Source: Xanthomonas nasturtii (GTDB lineage: Bacteria > Pseudomonadota > Gammaproteobacteria > Xanthomonadales > Xanthomonadaceae). From it: DNA of 64,000 nt. Position 1 is the first letter of the stretch. Each line of letters begins with the position of its first letter. Below the pieces are notes generated by a model that was given only the letters and a program-made list of their open reading frames with translations, did no database searches and was not told the DNA's origin. Shown piece after piece: positions 27,621-36,032 of this stretch. The stretch lies in NCBI RefSeq assembly GCF_001660815.1, contig NZ_LYMI01000002.1, forward strand, positions 1-64,000. Reading direction: 5' to 3'. The translations under genes were made by a program, and so were the position numbers.

Positions 27621-29420
27621 ATGAGCGTGCGTATCGAGGACCACGCCATGCTGGGCAATTGCCACAGCGCGGCCCTGGTCGACCACCGCGGCACCATCGA
27701 CTGGCTGTGTCTGCCACGTTTCGATTCCGATGCGGTCTTCGCATCGCTGCTGGGCGACGAGCAACACGGGCAATGGGCGTTGTCGCCGGCTGCCGACTTC
27801 CGCACCGAGCGCGCCTACGAAGACGACAGTCTGGTGCTGCGCACGCGCATGAGCACCGACAGCGGCACGGTGGAGTTGGTCGACTTCATGGTGGCCAGCG
27901 AAGACACCGAGATCCATCAGCATCTGGTGCGCATCGTGCGCTGCGTGCAAGGCAGCGTGCCGATGCACATGCGCCTGACCTTCCGCTTCAACTACGGCCG
28001 CACGGTGCCGTGGGTGACGCGCATCGTCGATGGCATCCGCGCCATTGCCGGCCCCGATCAACTCGCACTGCGTTCGCCGCAAACCCTGCACGGCGAAGAC
28101 ATGGGCACCGAAACCGACTTCACCTTGCGCGAAGGGGAAAGTACCTGGTTTTTGCTCAGTCACGGCGCCTCGCATCTGGCCACGCCCCCGCTGATCGACC
28201 CCGAACAGGCATTGCAGCGCACCGCCGCGTTCTGGCATGGCTGGGCGCGCCGGTGCACCGACGTGGGTCCGTGGACCGAGCAGGTACGCCGCTCGCTGGT
28301 GGTGTTGAAAGGGCTGAGTTATCTGCCCACCGGCGGCATTGTCGCCGCGCCCACCGCCTCGCTGCCCGAGCATCTGGGCGGCACGCGCAACTGGGATTAC
28401 CGCTACTGCTGGCTGCGCGATTCTGTGTTCACGCTGATCGCCTTGCTGCAGGCCGGGTACCGCGACGAAGCGGTGGCATTCCGCGCTTGGGTCCAACGCA
28501 CCATCGCCGGCTCGCCCGATCAATTGCAGGCGCTGTACGGCATTGCCGGCGAACGCCGCTTGCAGGAATGGGAAGCGCACTGGCTGCCCGGCTATGAACA
28601 TTCCGGCCCGGTGCGCATCGGCAACGGTGCAGTGGATCAGTTTCAGCTCGACGTGTATGGCGAGTTGATCGGCGCCTTTCATTACGCACGCGAAAAAGGC
28701 GTGGGCCCGCCATCGGACGACGATGGCTCGTCTGCGTCGCTGCTGGAAAAGATTCTGGACACGCTGGAAACGCTGTGGCGCGAACCGGACGAAGGCATCT
28801 GGGAAATCCGCGACGAGCGCCGCCACTTCGTGCATTCCAAGGTGATGGCGTGGCTGGCCTTCGACTGCGGCGCACGCGACGGCATCACCAATGCGAATAC
28901 TGAAAAACGCGCTCACTGGGGCCGGCTTGCCGAAGAGATTCGTGCCGAAGTGCTGGAAAAAGGCGTGCACCCGGACGGCCACTTCGTGCAGAGCTACGGC
29001 TCCGATCGACTGGATGCCTCGCTGCTGCTGATCCCCATCGTCGGTTTCTTGCCGGCGGATGATCCGCGCATCGCCGCCACCGCCGATGCGATCGCGCGCG
29101 ACCTCACCATCGACGGCTTGGTCGAACGCTATCGTGCCGACGACAGCGCCGACGGCCTGCCGGCCGGCGAAGGCACCTTCCTGGCCTGCAGTTTCTGGCT
29201 GGTGGAAAACTATGCACTGATCGGCCGCACCGACCAGGCGCGTGCGCTGCTCGAACGTCTGCTCGGGCTGTGCAACGACGTGGGGCTGCTCGCCGAAGAA
29301 TACGACCCGCGCAGCAAGCGCATGCTCGGCAACTTCCCGCAAGGGTATTCCCACGTGGCCCTGGTCAATGCGGCATTGCGCCTGCATGGATGCATGGGCG
29401 AAAAGGAAACGCATCCATGA
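27621..29420 (+). CDS. GH15-family glucoamylase/trehalase-like enzyme
   Basis: 599 residues with no signal peptide. The N-terminal beta-sandwich (GNCHSAALVDHRGTIDWLCL) is followed by an (alpha/alpha)6 barrel with the family blocks GGTRNWDYRYCWLRDS and GEGTFLACSFWLVENYAL, the latter carrying the probable catalytic base Glu. Cytoplasmic GH15 proteins of this layout hydrolyse alpha-glucosidic bonds such as trehalose or maltodextrins; the substrate cannot be fixed here. Its stop overlaps the zwf start (ATGA at 29417-29420). This ties glucose release to the oxidative pentose phosphate entry enzyme. Confidence 0.87.
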   Translation: MSVRIEDHAMLGNCHSAALVDHRGTIDWLCLPRFDSDAVFASLLGDEQHGQWALSPAADFRTERAYEDDSLVLRTRMSTDSGTVELVDFMVASEDTEIHQHLVRIVRCVQGSVPMHMRLTFRFNYGRTVPWVTRIVDGIRAIAGPDQLALRSPQTLHGEDMGTETDFTLREGESTWFLLSHGASHLATPPLIDPEQALQRTAAFWHGWARRCTDVGPWTEQVRRSLVVLKGLSYLPTGGIVAAPTASLPEHLGGTRNWDYRYCWLRDSVFTLIALLQAGYRDEAVAFRAWVQRTIAGSPDQLQALYGIAGERRLQEWEAHWLPGYEHSGPVRIGNGAVDQFQLDVYGELIGAFHYAREKGVGPPSDDDGSSASLLEKILDTLETLWREPDEGIWEIRDERRHFVHSKVMAWLAFDCGARDGITNANTEKRAHWGRLAEEIRAEVLEKGVHPDGHFVQSYGSDRLDASLLLIPIVGFLPADDPRIAATADAIARDLTIDGLVERYRADDSADGLPAGEGTFLACSFWLVENYALIGRTDQARALLERLLGLCNDVGLLAEEYDPRSKRMLGNFPQGYSHVALVNAALRLHGCMGEKETHP

Positions 29421-31264
29421 GTGAGCAAGAAACCACCCCGCCGTGCATCATCGTGGTGTTCGGCGCGCGCGGCGATCTGACCAAGCGCCTGGTAATGCCG
29501 GCGCTGTACAACCTGCGCCGCGCCGGTGCGTTGGGCGAGCAATTCGCCATCGTCGGCATGGACCATGGCGACATCAGCGAGCGCGCCTGGCGCAGCACCA
29601 TGGGCCAATCGATGACGCAGCTGCTCAGCAGCCGCGATGCCGAATTCCAGACCGACGAATTCGATACCGACACCTGGGACTGGTTGCGCGAGCGCATGCA
29701 TTATCTGCGCGGTGATTTCACCGACCTGGATGCTTATCAAGCGCTGGATGGCGTGCTGGAAAAACTGCACAAGCGCTATGGCACCCAGGGCAATGTGCTG
29801 TTCTATCTGGCCACCGCTGCGCGTTTCTTCGAGCCGGTGCTGCTCAACCTGGGTGAAGCCGGTCTGGTCAAGCAGCGCCAAGGCGAGGGCTGGCGTCGCG
29901 TCATCGTGGAAAAACCCTTCGGCCACGATCTGCCCAGTGCCAAGCATCTCAATGCCACCGTCGCCAAGGTGCTGCACGAAGATCAGGTGTTCCGCATCGA
30001 TCATTTCCTGGGCAAGGAAACCGTGCAGAACATTCTTGCGTTCCGTTTTGCCAACGGCTTGTTCGAGCCGGTGTGGAACCGCGACCGTATCGACCATGTG
30101 CAGATTACCGCCGCCGAAACCATCGGCGTGGAAGGCCGCGGGCGTTTTTACGATCCCACCGGCTGCCTGCGCGACATGGTGCCGAACCATCTGTTCCAGT
30201 TGCTGGCGATGATTGCGATGGAGCCGCCGGCCGCGTTCACTACCGAAGCGATGCATCGTCGTCGCGCCGAGGTGATCGAGGCGGTGCGCCCGATCAAACC
30301 CGAAGATGTGGTGCGCGGGCAATACGCTTCCGGCGCGGTCAGCCGCGCCGCGGTGCCGGGCTATCGCGAAGAAGACACCGTTCCGGAAGATTCGGAAACC
30401 GAAACCTATGTGGCGATGAAGCTGCAGGTGGACACCTGGCGCTGGGCCGGCGTGCCGTTCTATCTGCGCACCGGCAAGCGCCTGCGCGAGCGCACCACCG
30501 AGATCGCGATCCGTTTCAAGCCGGCGCCGCTGGCCCCGTTCCGCAGTACCGAAGTGGGCGGCTACGGCCCCGACTGGCTGGTGCTGCACATCCAGCCGGA
30601 TGAAGGCATTTCGCTGCAGTTCGACGTCAAGCGCCCGGGCGCCCAGGTGGCGCTGGCCCCGGTACGCATGGACTTCCGCTACCGCGACTGGTTTCCCAAG
30701 GAATACACGGTGGGCTACGAACGCCTGCTGCAGGACTGCATGAAGGGCGAGGCCGGCCTGTTCCAGGACGCGGCCATGGTGGAAGGCGCGTGGCGCATCG
30801 TGCAACCGATCCTGGATGCGTGGAAACAACCGCCAAGCGACTTCCCCAACTATGCCGCCGGCAGCGCCGGCCCATCGGCCGCGGACGCACTGCTGGCCAT
30901 GAATGGCGGGCACGCCTGGCGCGCGCTCACCCCGGGCCGCAAGCCGCCACCGCGCCGGCCGCCGGAGGCACGCAGCAGCGCGACGACGCCGATCAAGAAA
31001 GCCACCAGGAAAACGGCGAAGAACACCACGAAGACGGCAAAACCTGTGCGCAAGGCGCCAGCCAAGCGCGCATCGGTCGCTGCAGCCAAACCGTCGCAAG
31101 ACGCGGCCGCGTCCTCGGGTAGTGCCGCAAAGAAAGCAGTGACCAAACGCGCAACCAGGAAGGTCGAAAAGGCCGCTGCAAAGGCTGTCGGCAAAACTGC
31201 GGCGGGCAAAAGCGCAGCGAAGAAGTCGGCCAGTAAAACCGTAGCGCGCAAACCGCGTAGCTGA
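29417..31264 (+). CDS. zwf: Glucose-6-phosphate dehydrogenase with Lys/Ala-rich C-terminal tail
   Basis: 615 residues. The NADP-binding start is VVFGARGDLTKRLVMPALYN, the active-site block is RIDHFLGKETVQN, and the core ends at about residue 505 (GGHAWRALTPGR), the usual length. About 110 further residues follow, made almost only of Lys, Ala, Arg, Ser and Thr (KKATRKTAKNTTKTAKP, KRATRKVEKAAAKAVGK). They resemble histone H1-like or AlgP-type tails. The enzyme oxidises glucose-6-phosphate to 6-phosphogluconolactone for the Entner-Doudoroff and pentose phosphate routes. The tail could bind nucleic acid or polyphosphate; that is inference. It is coupled to the GH15 gene. Confidence 0.92.
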   Translation: MSEQETTPPCIIVVFGARGDLTKRLVMPALYNLRRAGALGEQFAIVGMDHGDISERAWRSTMGQSMTQLLSSRDAEFQTDEFDTDTWDWLRERMHYLRGDFTDLDAYQALDGVLEKLHKRYGTQGNVLFYLATAARFFEPVLLNLGEAGLVKQRQGEGWRRVIVEKPFGHDLPSAKHLNATVAKVLHEDQVFRIDHFLGKETVQNILAFRFANGLFEPVWNRDRIDHVQITAAETIGVEGRGRFYDPTGCLRDMVPNHLFQLLAMIAMEPPAAFTTEAMHRRRAEVIEAVRPIKPEDVVRGQYASGAVSRAAVPGYREEDTVPEDSETETYVAMKLQVDTWRWAGVPFYLRTGKRLRERTTEIAIRFKPAPLAPFRSTEVGGYGPDWLVLHIQPDEGISLQFDVKRPGAQVALAPVRMDFRYRDWFPKEYTVGYERLLQDCMKGEAGLFQDAAMVEGAWRIVQPILDAWKQPPSDFPNYAAGSAGPSAADALLAMNGGHAWRALTPGRKPPPRRPPEARSSATTPIKKATRKTAKNTTKTAKPVRKAPAKRASVAAAKPSQDAAASSGSAAKKAVTKRATRKVEKAAAKAVGKTAAGKSAAKKSASKTVARKPRS

Positions 31265-31308
31265 GTGCTGCGATCAACACGCAGCCGCTGCGGTCGCATG
31301 AAACCCGT

Positions 31309-31326
31309 GTAGAAGCGCGCTTCTAC
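31309..31326. terminator. Perfect palindrome between convergent genes
   Basis: GTAGAAGCGCGCTTCTAC is a perfect 18-bp palindrome in the 69-bp gap between zwf and the antiporter gene, which read toward each other. It may act as a bidirectional termination or RNA-end structure. It has no T-run. Confidence 0.55.
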
Positions 31327-31333
31327 GAAAAGG

Positions 31334-33145
31334 CTAGCGATCCTGTGTAGTGGGCGCGGGCTCGCTGTCCACATCCGCCTTGACGTCGGCTTCGAACAGA
31401 TTCATCAGATCGGCGCGGGCATCGCGCGAGGTCTGGATCACCTTGGCTTCGTCGTCGTAGACCAGGTGCTGGCGGCGCAGCAGGTCTTCGTCGTGCTGGC
31501 GGAAGCGTTTGACGTGGTCCTGCGCCAGTGCTTCGCCCAGGCCGAGCGAGGTCAGCACGCGTTCGCCCAGTTCCAGGCTGGAGGCGAACACTTCGCGGAA
31601 CGGTTCAGCGCCCAGGTCCATCAGCTTCCAGGCGTGCTGACGATTGCGCGCGCGCGCCAGCACCGTGGCCTGTGGGTACAGGCGGCGGATCAGCCGCACC
31701 GTCTTGATATTGGTTTCCGGGTCGTCCACCGCGATCACGAACACCTTGATGCGATCAGCGCCGGCGGCGCGCAGCAGTTCTGGGCGGGTGGGGTCGCCGT
31801 AATACAGTTGGCTGCCGAAGCGGCGCAGGTCTTCCACCGTGTCGGGGTTATGTTCCAGCGCCACGAACGGCACATGCCGCGCGGTGAGCAAGCGCGCAAC
31901 CACCTGGCCGAAGCGGCCCATGCCGGCGACCAGCACCTTGGGGGTCTGCGCATCGATGGTGTCAAATGGCCGATCGGTTTTGGGCGCGCGCAGGCGCAGC
32001 GGCCCGTTGAGGATGCGTTGCATGCCCAGCAGCAACAACGGCGTCAGCGCCATCGATACGCCCACGATGGCCACCAGCCGATCGTGATTGGCCGGGTCCA
32101 GCAAGCCCACGCGGTCGGCTTCGTTGAATACCACGAAGGCGAATTCGCCGCCCAGCCATAGCACGCTGCCCAGCATCAGGCTACTGCGTAGCGGCAGCTT
32201 GGCCACGCTGCCGATGCCGACCAGCAGCGAGAACTTCACCGGCAGCAAGATCGCCACGCCTGCGGCGATCAAGCCCGGCTCGGCCACCACGCGGTTGAGG
32301 TCGATGCCCATGCCCACCGAAATGAAGAACAGGCCCAGCAGCAGCCCTTCGAATGGTTCGATCTGAGATTCCAGTTCGTGGCGGAATTGCGAATCGGCCA
32401 GCAGCACGCCGGCCAAAAACGCGCCCAGGCTGGCGCTCAATCCGGCCTCCTGCATGATCCACGCCGTGCCCAGCACGACCAGCAAGGCGCTGGCGGTGAA
32501 CACTTCCGGCATGCGCGTGCGCGCCACCATGTTGAACAGATGGCGCAGCACAAAGCGCCCGCAGAGAATCACCAGCGTCAATGCCGCGACCGCCTTGGCC
32601 ACGTCCTGCCATTCCAGCGTGGCGTTCTTGCTGCCGCCGAGCAACGGAATGGCCGCCAGCAATGGAATGGCGATCAGATCCTGAAACAGCAAAATGGCGA
32701 ACGCCAAGCGCCCGTAATCGCTGCCCAGCGCCTTGCGTTCGGACAGTAGCTGCAAGCCGACTGCGGTGGACGACAAAGCCAGCGCCACGCCCACGATCAG
32801 CGCGCTCTTCCAGCCCAGCTGGGCCGCCATCAGCAGGCCGCCCAGGATCACTGCGGTCACCAGCACCTGGGTGGCGCCAGCGCCGAATACCGAATGCCGC
32901 ATCACTTTCAAACGCGCCGGCGACAGTTCCAGGCCGATCACGAACAGCAGCATCACCACGCCGATCTCGGCCGCGCCGCTGATACGTTCGGCGTCCTGGA
33001 CCACGCCCACGCCGTCCGGGCCCAGCACCACGCCGGCAACCAGATAGGCCAGCACCGCGCCCAGGCCGAAGCGCTTGAACACCGGCACTGCCACGATGGC
33101 GGCCAGCATCAGCACCAACGCCAGTTCCAGACCACCGCTATGCAT
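31334..33145 (-). CDS. CPA2-family K+/H+ antiporter with RCK (TrkA-N) domain
   Basis: 603 residues from ATG at 33145, preceded by GGAGAG; a GTG at 33151 is less likely. About 12 membrane helices fill residues 8-385, including the GLELSPARLKVMR and LALSSTAVGLQLL blocks of KefB/KefC/YbaL-type antiporters. An NAD-binding RCK domain follows from about 398 (VLVAGMGRFGQVVARLL and a GDPTRPELL motif). The acidic tail is short. It exchanges K+ for H+ at the inner membrane. Glutathione gating as in KefB/C cannot be deduced. Confidence 0.88.
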   Translation of the reverse strand: MHSGGLELALVLMLAAIVAVPVFKRFGLGAVLAYLVAGVVLGPDGVGVVQDAERISGAAEIGVVMLLFVIGLELSPARLKVMRHSVFGAGATQVLVTAVILGGLLMAAQLGWKSALIVGVALALSSTAVGLQLLSERKALGSDYGRLAFAILLFQDLIAIPLLAAIPLLGGSKNATLEWQDVAKAVAALTLVILCGRFVLRHLFNMVARTRMPEVFTASALLVVLGTAWIMQEAGLSASLGAFLAGVLLADSQFRHELESQIEPFEGLLLGLFFISVGMGIDLNRVVAEPGLIAAGVAILLPVKFSLLVGIGSVAKLPLRSSLMLGSVLWLGGEFAFVVFNEADRVGLLDPANHDRLVAIVGVSMALTPLLLLGMQRILNGPLRLRAPKTDRPFDTIDAQTPKVLVAGMGRFGQVVARLLTARHVPFVALEHNPDTVEDLRRFGSQLYYGDPTRPELLRAAGADRIKVFVIAVDDPETNIKTVRLIRRLYPQATVLARARNRQHAWKLMDLGAEPFREVFASSLELGERVLTSLGLGEALAQDHVKRFRQHDEDLLRRQHLVYDDEAKVIQTSRDARADLMNLFEADVKADVDSEPAPTTQDR

Positions 33146-33691
33146 GTGCACTCTCCGTTGATGTGCGCATTATGCCGCGCGCGGTCGGCTACTGGCCTGG
33201 ATCGGCGTGCGCTGCGTGCAACTGTGTGGATTGGCGGTGTGCTCTGGTTCGGTGATGCAAGCCGGCAGCACCGCATCGCGGGCAGCAATTCGCCACGTCG
33301 TCCGCATGACTGAGCCGTATGGCGCCATGTCGTTCCGCATTGCACGCGTGCACGCAGCCGCCGTTGCAGGCAATGATCCACCGTCCTGGTCGGTCGCGCA
33401 CGGCCGGTAGTCGGGTGCAATGCAGTCGCTTGTCGACATGACAGGCCCTGCGTTGTGGCGTCCGCCTGGACGCCCGCTGAGCATCGCCTAAGCAGGGCAT
33501 TGACCAAGCCAGCTCAGGCGCGCAGACTGCGCCGCGCCGCCGCCCGGATCACCGGCCGGTATGCGCCTTCGGAGCCCTACCCATGTCCAGCGACAGTCAC
33601 CCTAGACCCGGGTCGATGACCCAGCTGGCGCGCGCCTGAGGCTCAGGTTCGCCGGCTGTCATCGACGACGGTCGTCACCAGGCGAACCACC
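33146..33691. other. Divergent intergenic region before mgtE
   Basis: 546 bp between the divergent antiporter and mgtE genes. No gene was recognised. A long leader before mgtE is plausible, and Mg2+-responsive leaders are known in other bacteria, but no M-box or other known riboswitch consensus was identified by eye. The inverted match GACCCGGGTC lies near 33606-33615. Confidence 0.45.
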
Positions 33692-35059
33692 ATGTACGAG
33701 CAAACCCTGCGCCTTGCCCAAGGCGTCGATGCACTGACCGCACCCCTGGCCGAGCGCAACGCGGCCGATGCGGTGGAATATCTCAACACCCTCGACCGCG
33801 ACGACGCAGCGCACGTGCTGGCCGCGTTGCCGTCTCCGCGTGCAGTGAAGCTGCTCGAACAACCCGAGCTGCGCGATGCCAGCGCGCTGGTGGCATTGCT
33901 GCCGGCCGAGCAGGCCGCCTCCTTGCTCGGGCAGATGGCCGACGACCGTGCCACCGACATCTTCCATGGCCTGGATGCCGAGCAGCGTCAGCCGCTGCTG
34001 TGGTTGCTCAGCGCCGAAGCGCGGCTGTCGATCCAGGCGTTGATGCGCTACCCGCCCAACACCGCCGGCGCGCTGATGACCACCGAGTTCGTGGCGGTAC
34101 CGGCCGACTGGACGGCGGGCCGCACCCTGCAGCACATCCGCGAGGTGGAGCGCAGCCGCGAGACCGTCTACGCCATCTATCTGCTCGACCCGCACAGCCG
34201 CGTGCTGACCCAGGTGGTCACCATGCGCCGGCTGATCACCGGGGCTGCGGATGCGCCGATCCTGGAGGTGGCGCAAGTCAATCCGCCGGTCACCGTGGAC
34301 CCGGCGCTGGACCAGGAAGAAGTGGCGCGGCTGATCCGCCGCCACGACCTGCTCGCCATTCCGGTGGTGGATGCGCGCGGCCATGTGCTCGGCATCGTCA
34401 CCGTGGACGATGTGCTGGATGCGTTGATCGCCGAATCCACCGAAGACGTGCACAAGTTCGGCGGCATGGAAGCGCTGGACAAGCCCTATATGCAGATTGG
34501 CTTCGGCCAGATGATCAAGAAGCGCGCCGGCTGGTTGAGCGTGTTGTTTCTGGGCGAAATGCTCACCGCCAGCGCGATGCAGCACTTCGAGGACGAGCTG
34601 TCCAAGGCGGTGGTGTTGACCCTGTTCATTCCGTTGATCATGAGCTCTGGCGGCAACTCCGGCTCGCAGGCCACATCCTTGCTGATCCGCTCGCTGGCGC
34701 TGCGCGAAATCCGCCTGCGCGACTGGTGGAAGGTGGCGCTGCGCGAGCTGCCCACCGGCCTCACCCTGGGCGCGATCCTGGGCGTGCTTGCGATCGTGCG
34801 CATCACCATCTGGCAGACCGCCGGCCTGTACGACTATGGCCCGCACTGGCAGATGGTGGCGCTGACCATCGGCGCGGCGTTGATCGGCATCGTCACATTC
34901 GGTTCGCTCTCCGGCTCGATGCTGCCATTCGTGCTGCAACGCTTCGGCTTTGATCCGGCCAGCGCCTCGGCGCCATTCGTGGCCACATTGGTGGATGTCA
35001 CCGGATTGGTCATTTATTTCAGTATCGCTGCGGCGATACTGAGCGGGACGTTGTTGTAG
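33692..35059 (+). CDS. mgtE: MgtE magnesium transporter
   Basis: 455 residues in the classic order. An N-terminal helical superhelix domain (1-130) with LPAEQAASLLGQM comes first, then a CBS pair (about 135-255) containing YPPNTAGALMTTEFVAVP and GIVTVDDVLDALI. A plug helix and five membrane helices follow (about 285-455) with SSGGNSGSQATSLLIRSLA, the pore signature. It is a Mg2+ channel/transporter gated by Mg2+ binding to the cytoplasmic domains. It is separated from the next gene by 32 bases. Confidence 0.93.
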   Translation: MYEQTLRLAQGVDALTAPLAERNAADAVEYLNTLDRDDAAHVLAALPSPRAVKLLEQPELRDASALVALLPAEQAASLLGQMADDRATDIFHGLDAEQRQPLLWLLSAEARLSIQALMRYPPNTAGALMTTEFVAVPADWTAGRTLQHIREVERSRETVYAIYLLDPHSRVLTQVVTMRRLITGAADAPILEVAQVNPPVTVDPALDQEEVARLIRRHDLLAIPVVDARGHVLGIVTVDDVLDALIAESTEDVHKFGGMEALDKPYMQIGFGQMIKKRAGWLSVLFLGEMLTASAMQHFEDELSKAVVLTLFIPLIMSSGGNSGSQATSLLIRSLALREIRLRDWWKVALRELPTGLTLGAILGVLAIVRITIWQTAGLYDYGPHWQMVALTIGAALIGIVTFGSLSGSMLPFVLQRFGFDPASASAPFVATLVDVTGLVIYFSIAAAILSGTLL

Positions 35060-35091
35060 AGTCTGGTTTCCTCCCAGACAAGGCGCTGGCG

Positions 35092-35745
35092 ATGCGAGGC
35101 AGAGTGCTGTGGTCCGTCGTGTGGGCTGGAATGTTATCGATCGTCATGCCGCTGCCAGGCTGGGCCGAACCGGCCCAGCCTGCAGGGTGCAGCTACGACC
35201 GTGCGGCGATGCTGGCGTTGGATGAAAACGCCTTCGATCAGGATCTGAAGGGCGGCTGGCGCACCATTGCCGACCGTCCCGGTTGCGCGCTGGCCGCGGC
35301 CGACCTGCTGCGCGACTACCGCCAGGCGCATGCGATTACCGGTGGCGTGGTGACCTGGCACGAAGGCCAGATGCGTGCAGAGGCCGGGCAATCGGCGCAG
35401 GCGATCGCCTTGTTCGAACAATCCTACAAGCCTGCCGATCAGGATGCTGCGGGGTGGAATCCGTACGTCGACGCAATGATCGCGTTCCTCAAACGCGACC
35501 GCGCCGGCGTGGAAGCCGCACGGGCGCGACTTGCATCGGTCCCGTATCCGAAGGACAAGGACATGCCGCCCTTGCAGGATGGCTACATGATCCTGCCGGC
35601 GACATCGGGCCGGCCCGAGATAAAGGCGCGCTGGCCGCCCAATCTGGATGTCGTCGATGGCCTGCTCAAGTGCTACGACGAATCTTATTCGGTGGCCTAT
35701 GGCGCCGAGCGTTGCAGCACGTCGACCTCGACATTGTCGAAGTAG
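35092..35745 (+). CDS. Secreted hypothetical protein
   Basis: 217 residues with a signal peptide (VVWAGMLSIVMPLPGWAEP, cut near residue 25) and two or three Cys in the mature part, so it is periplasmic. The middle (LLRDYRQAHAITGGVVTWHEGQM, then AQAIALFEQSYKPAD) looks like a pair of TPR-type helices. No enzyme motif was recognised. It is followed by two hairpins (35765-35783 and 35803-35819). Confidence 0.75.
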   Translation: MRGRVLWSVVWAGMLSIVMPLPGWAEPAQPAGCSYDRAAMLALDENAFDQDLKGGWRTIADRPGCALAAADLLRDYRQAHAITGGVVTWHEGQMRAEAGQSAQAIALFEQSYKPADQDAAGWNPYVDAMIAFLKRDRAGVEAARARLASVPYPKDKDMPPLQDGYMILPATSGRPEIKARWPPNLDVVDGLLKCYDESYSVAYGAERCSTSTSTLSK

Positions 35746-35764
35746 TCAGGCATCAACGGGCTTG

Positions 35765-35819
35765 CCGCAGCAACGCGCTGCGGAAGACATCACGCCGGCG
35801 CAGGCAGTGCTGCACTGCC
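35765..35819. terminator. Two stem-loops after the secreted protein gene
   Basis: CCGCAGC-AACGC-GCTGCGG at 35765-35783 and the near-perfect palindrome GGCAGTGC-T-GCACTGCC at 35803-35819 lie 20-75 bases after the stop. They probably mark the 3' end of the mgtE transcript. The remaining intergenic DNA to 36032 shows no gene. Confidence 0.5.
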
Positions 35820-36032
35820 CAACCAACACATCGCCAGCGCGAACGGTTATCAGCAAACCGCTCGAACGATTGTCGATGATGGCCATGCCGCAAGACGGCT
35901 GCGCCGCGTCCCTGATTGCAGGGCCTGCATGCACCCATCGGCCACCGCCACTCCGCGTTCGCCCCCCTTGCCCCATGCCCTCGCACGCCAGTGCGTGTAC
36001 CGTAGCGCGATGGCTTCCGCGTCCCCCGCACG

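Noticed and set aside
26727-29414. Long minus-strand frame over the ankyrin end, phosphatase and GH15 genes
   Set aside because: It is a shadow frame; the plus-strand genes have family motifs and tight ATGA coupling.
33146-33691. Possible Mg2+ riboswitch before mgtE
   Set aside because: The length suits a leader, but no M-box or other known consensus could be matched by eye; a covariance-model search would decide.
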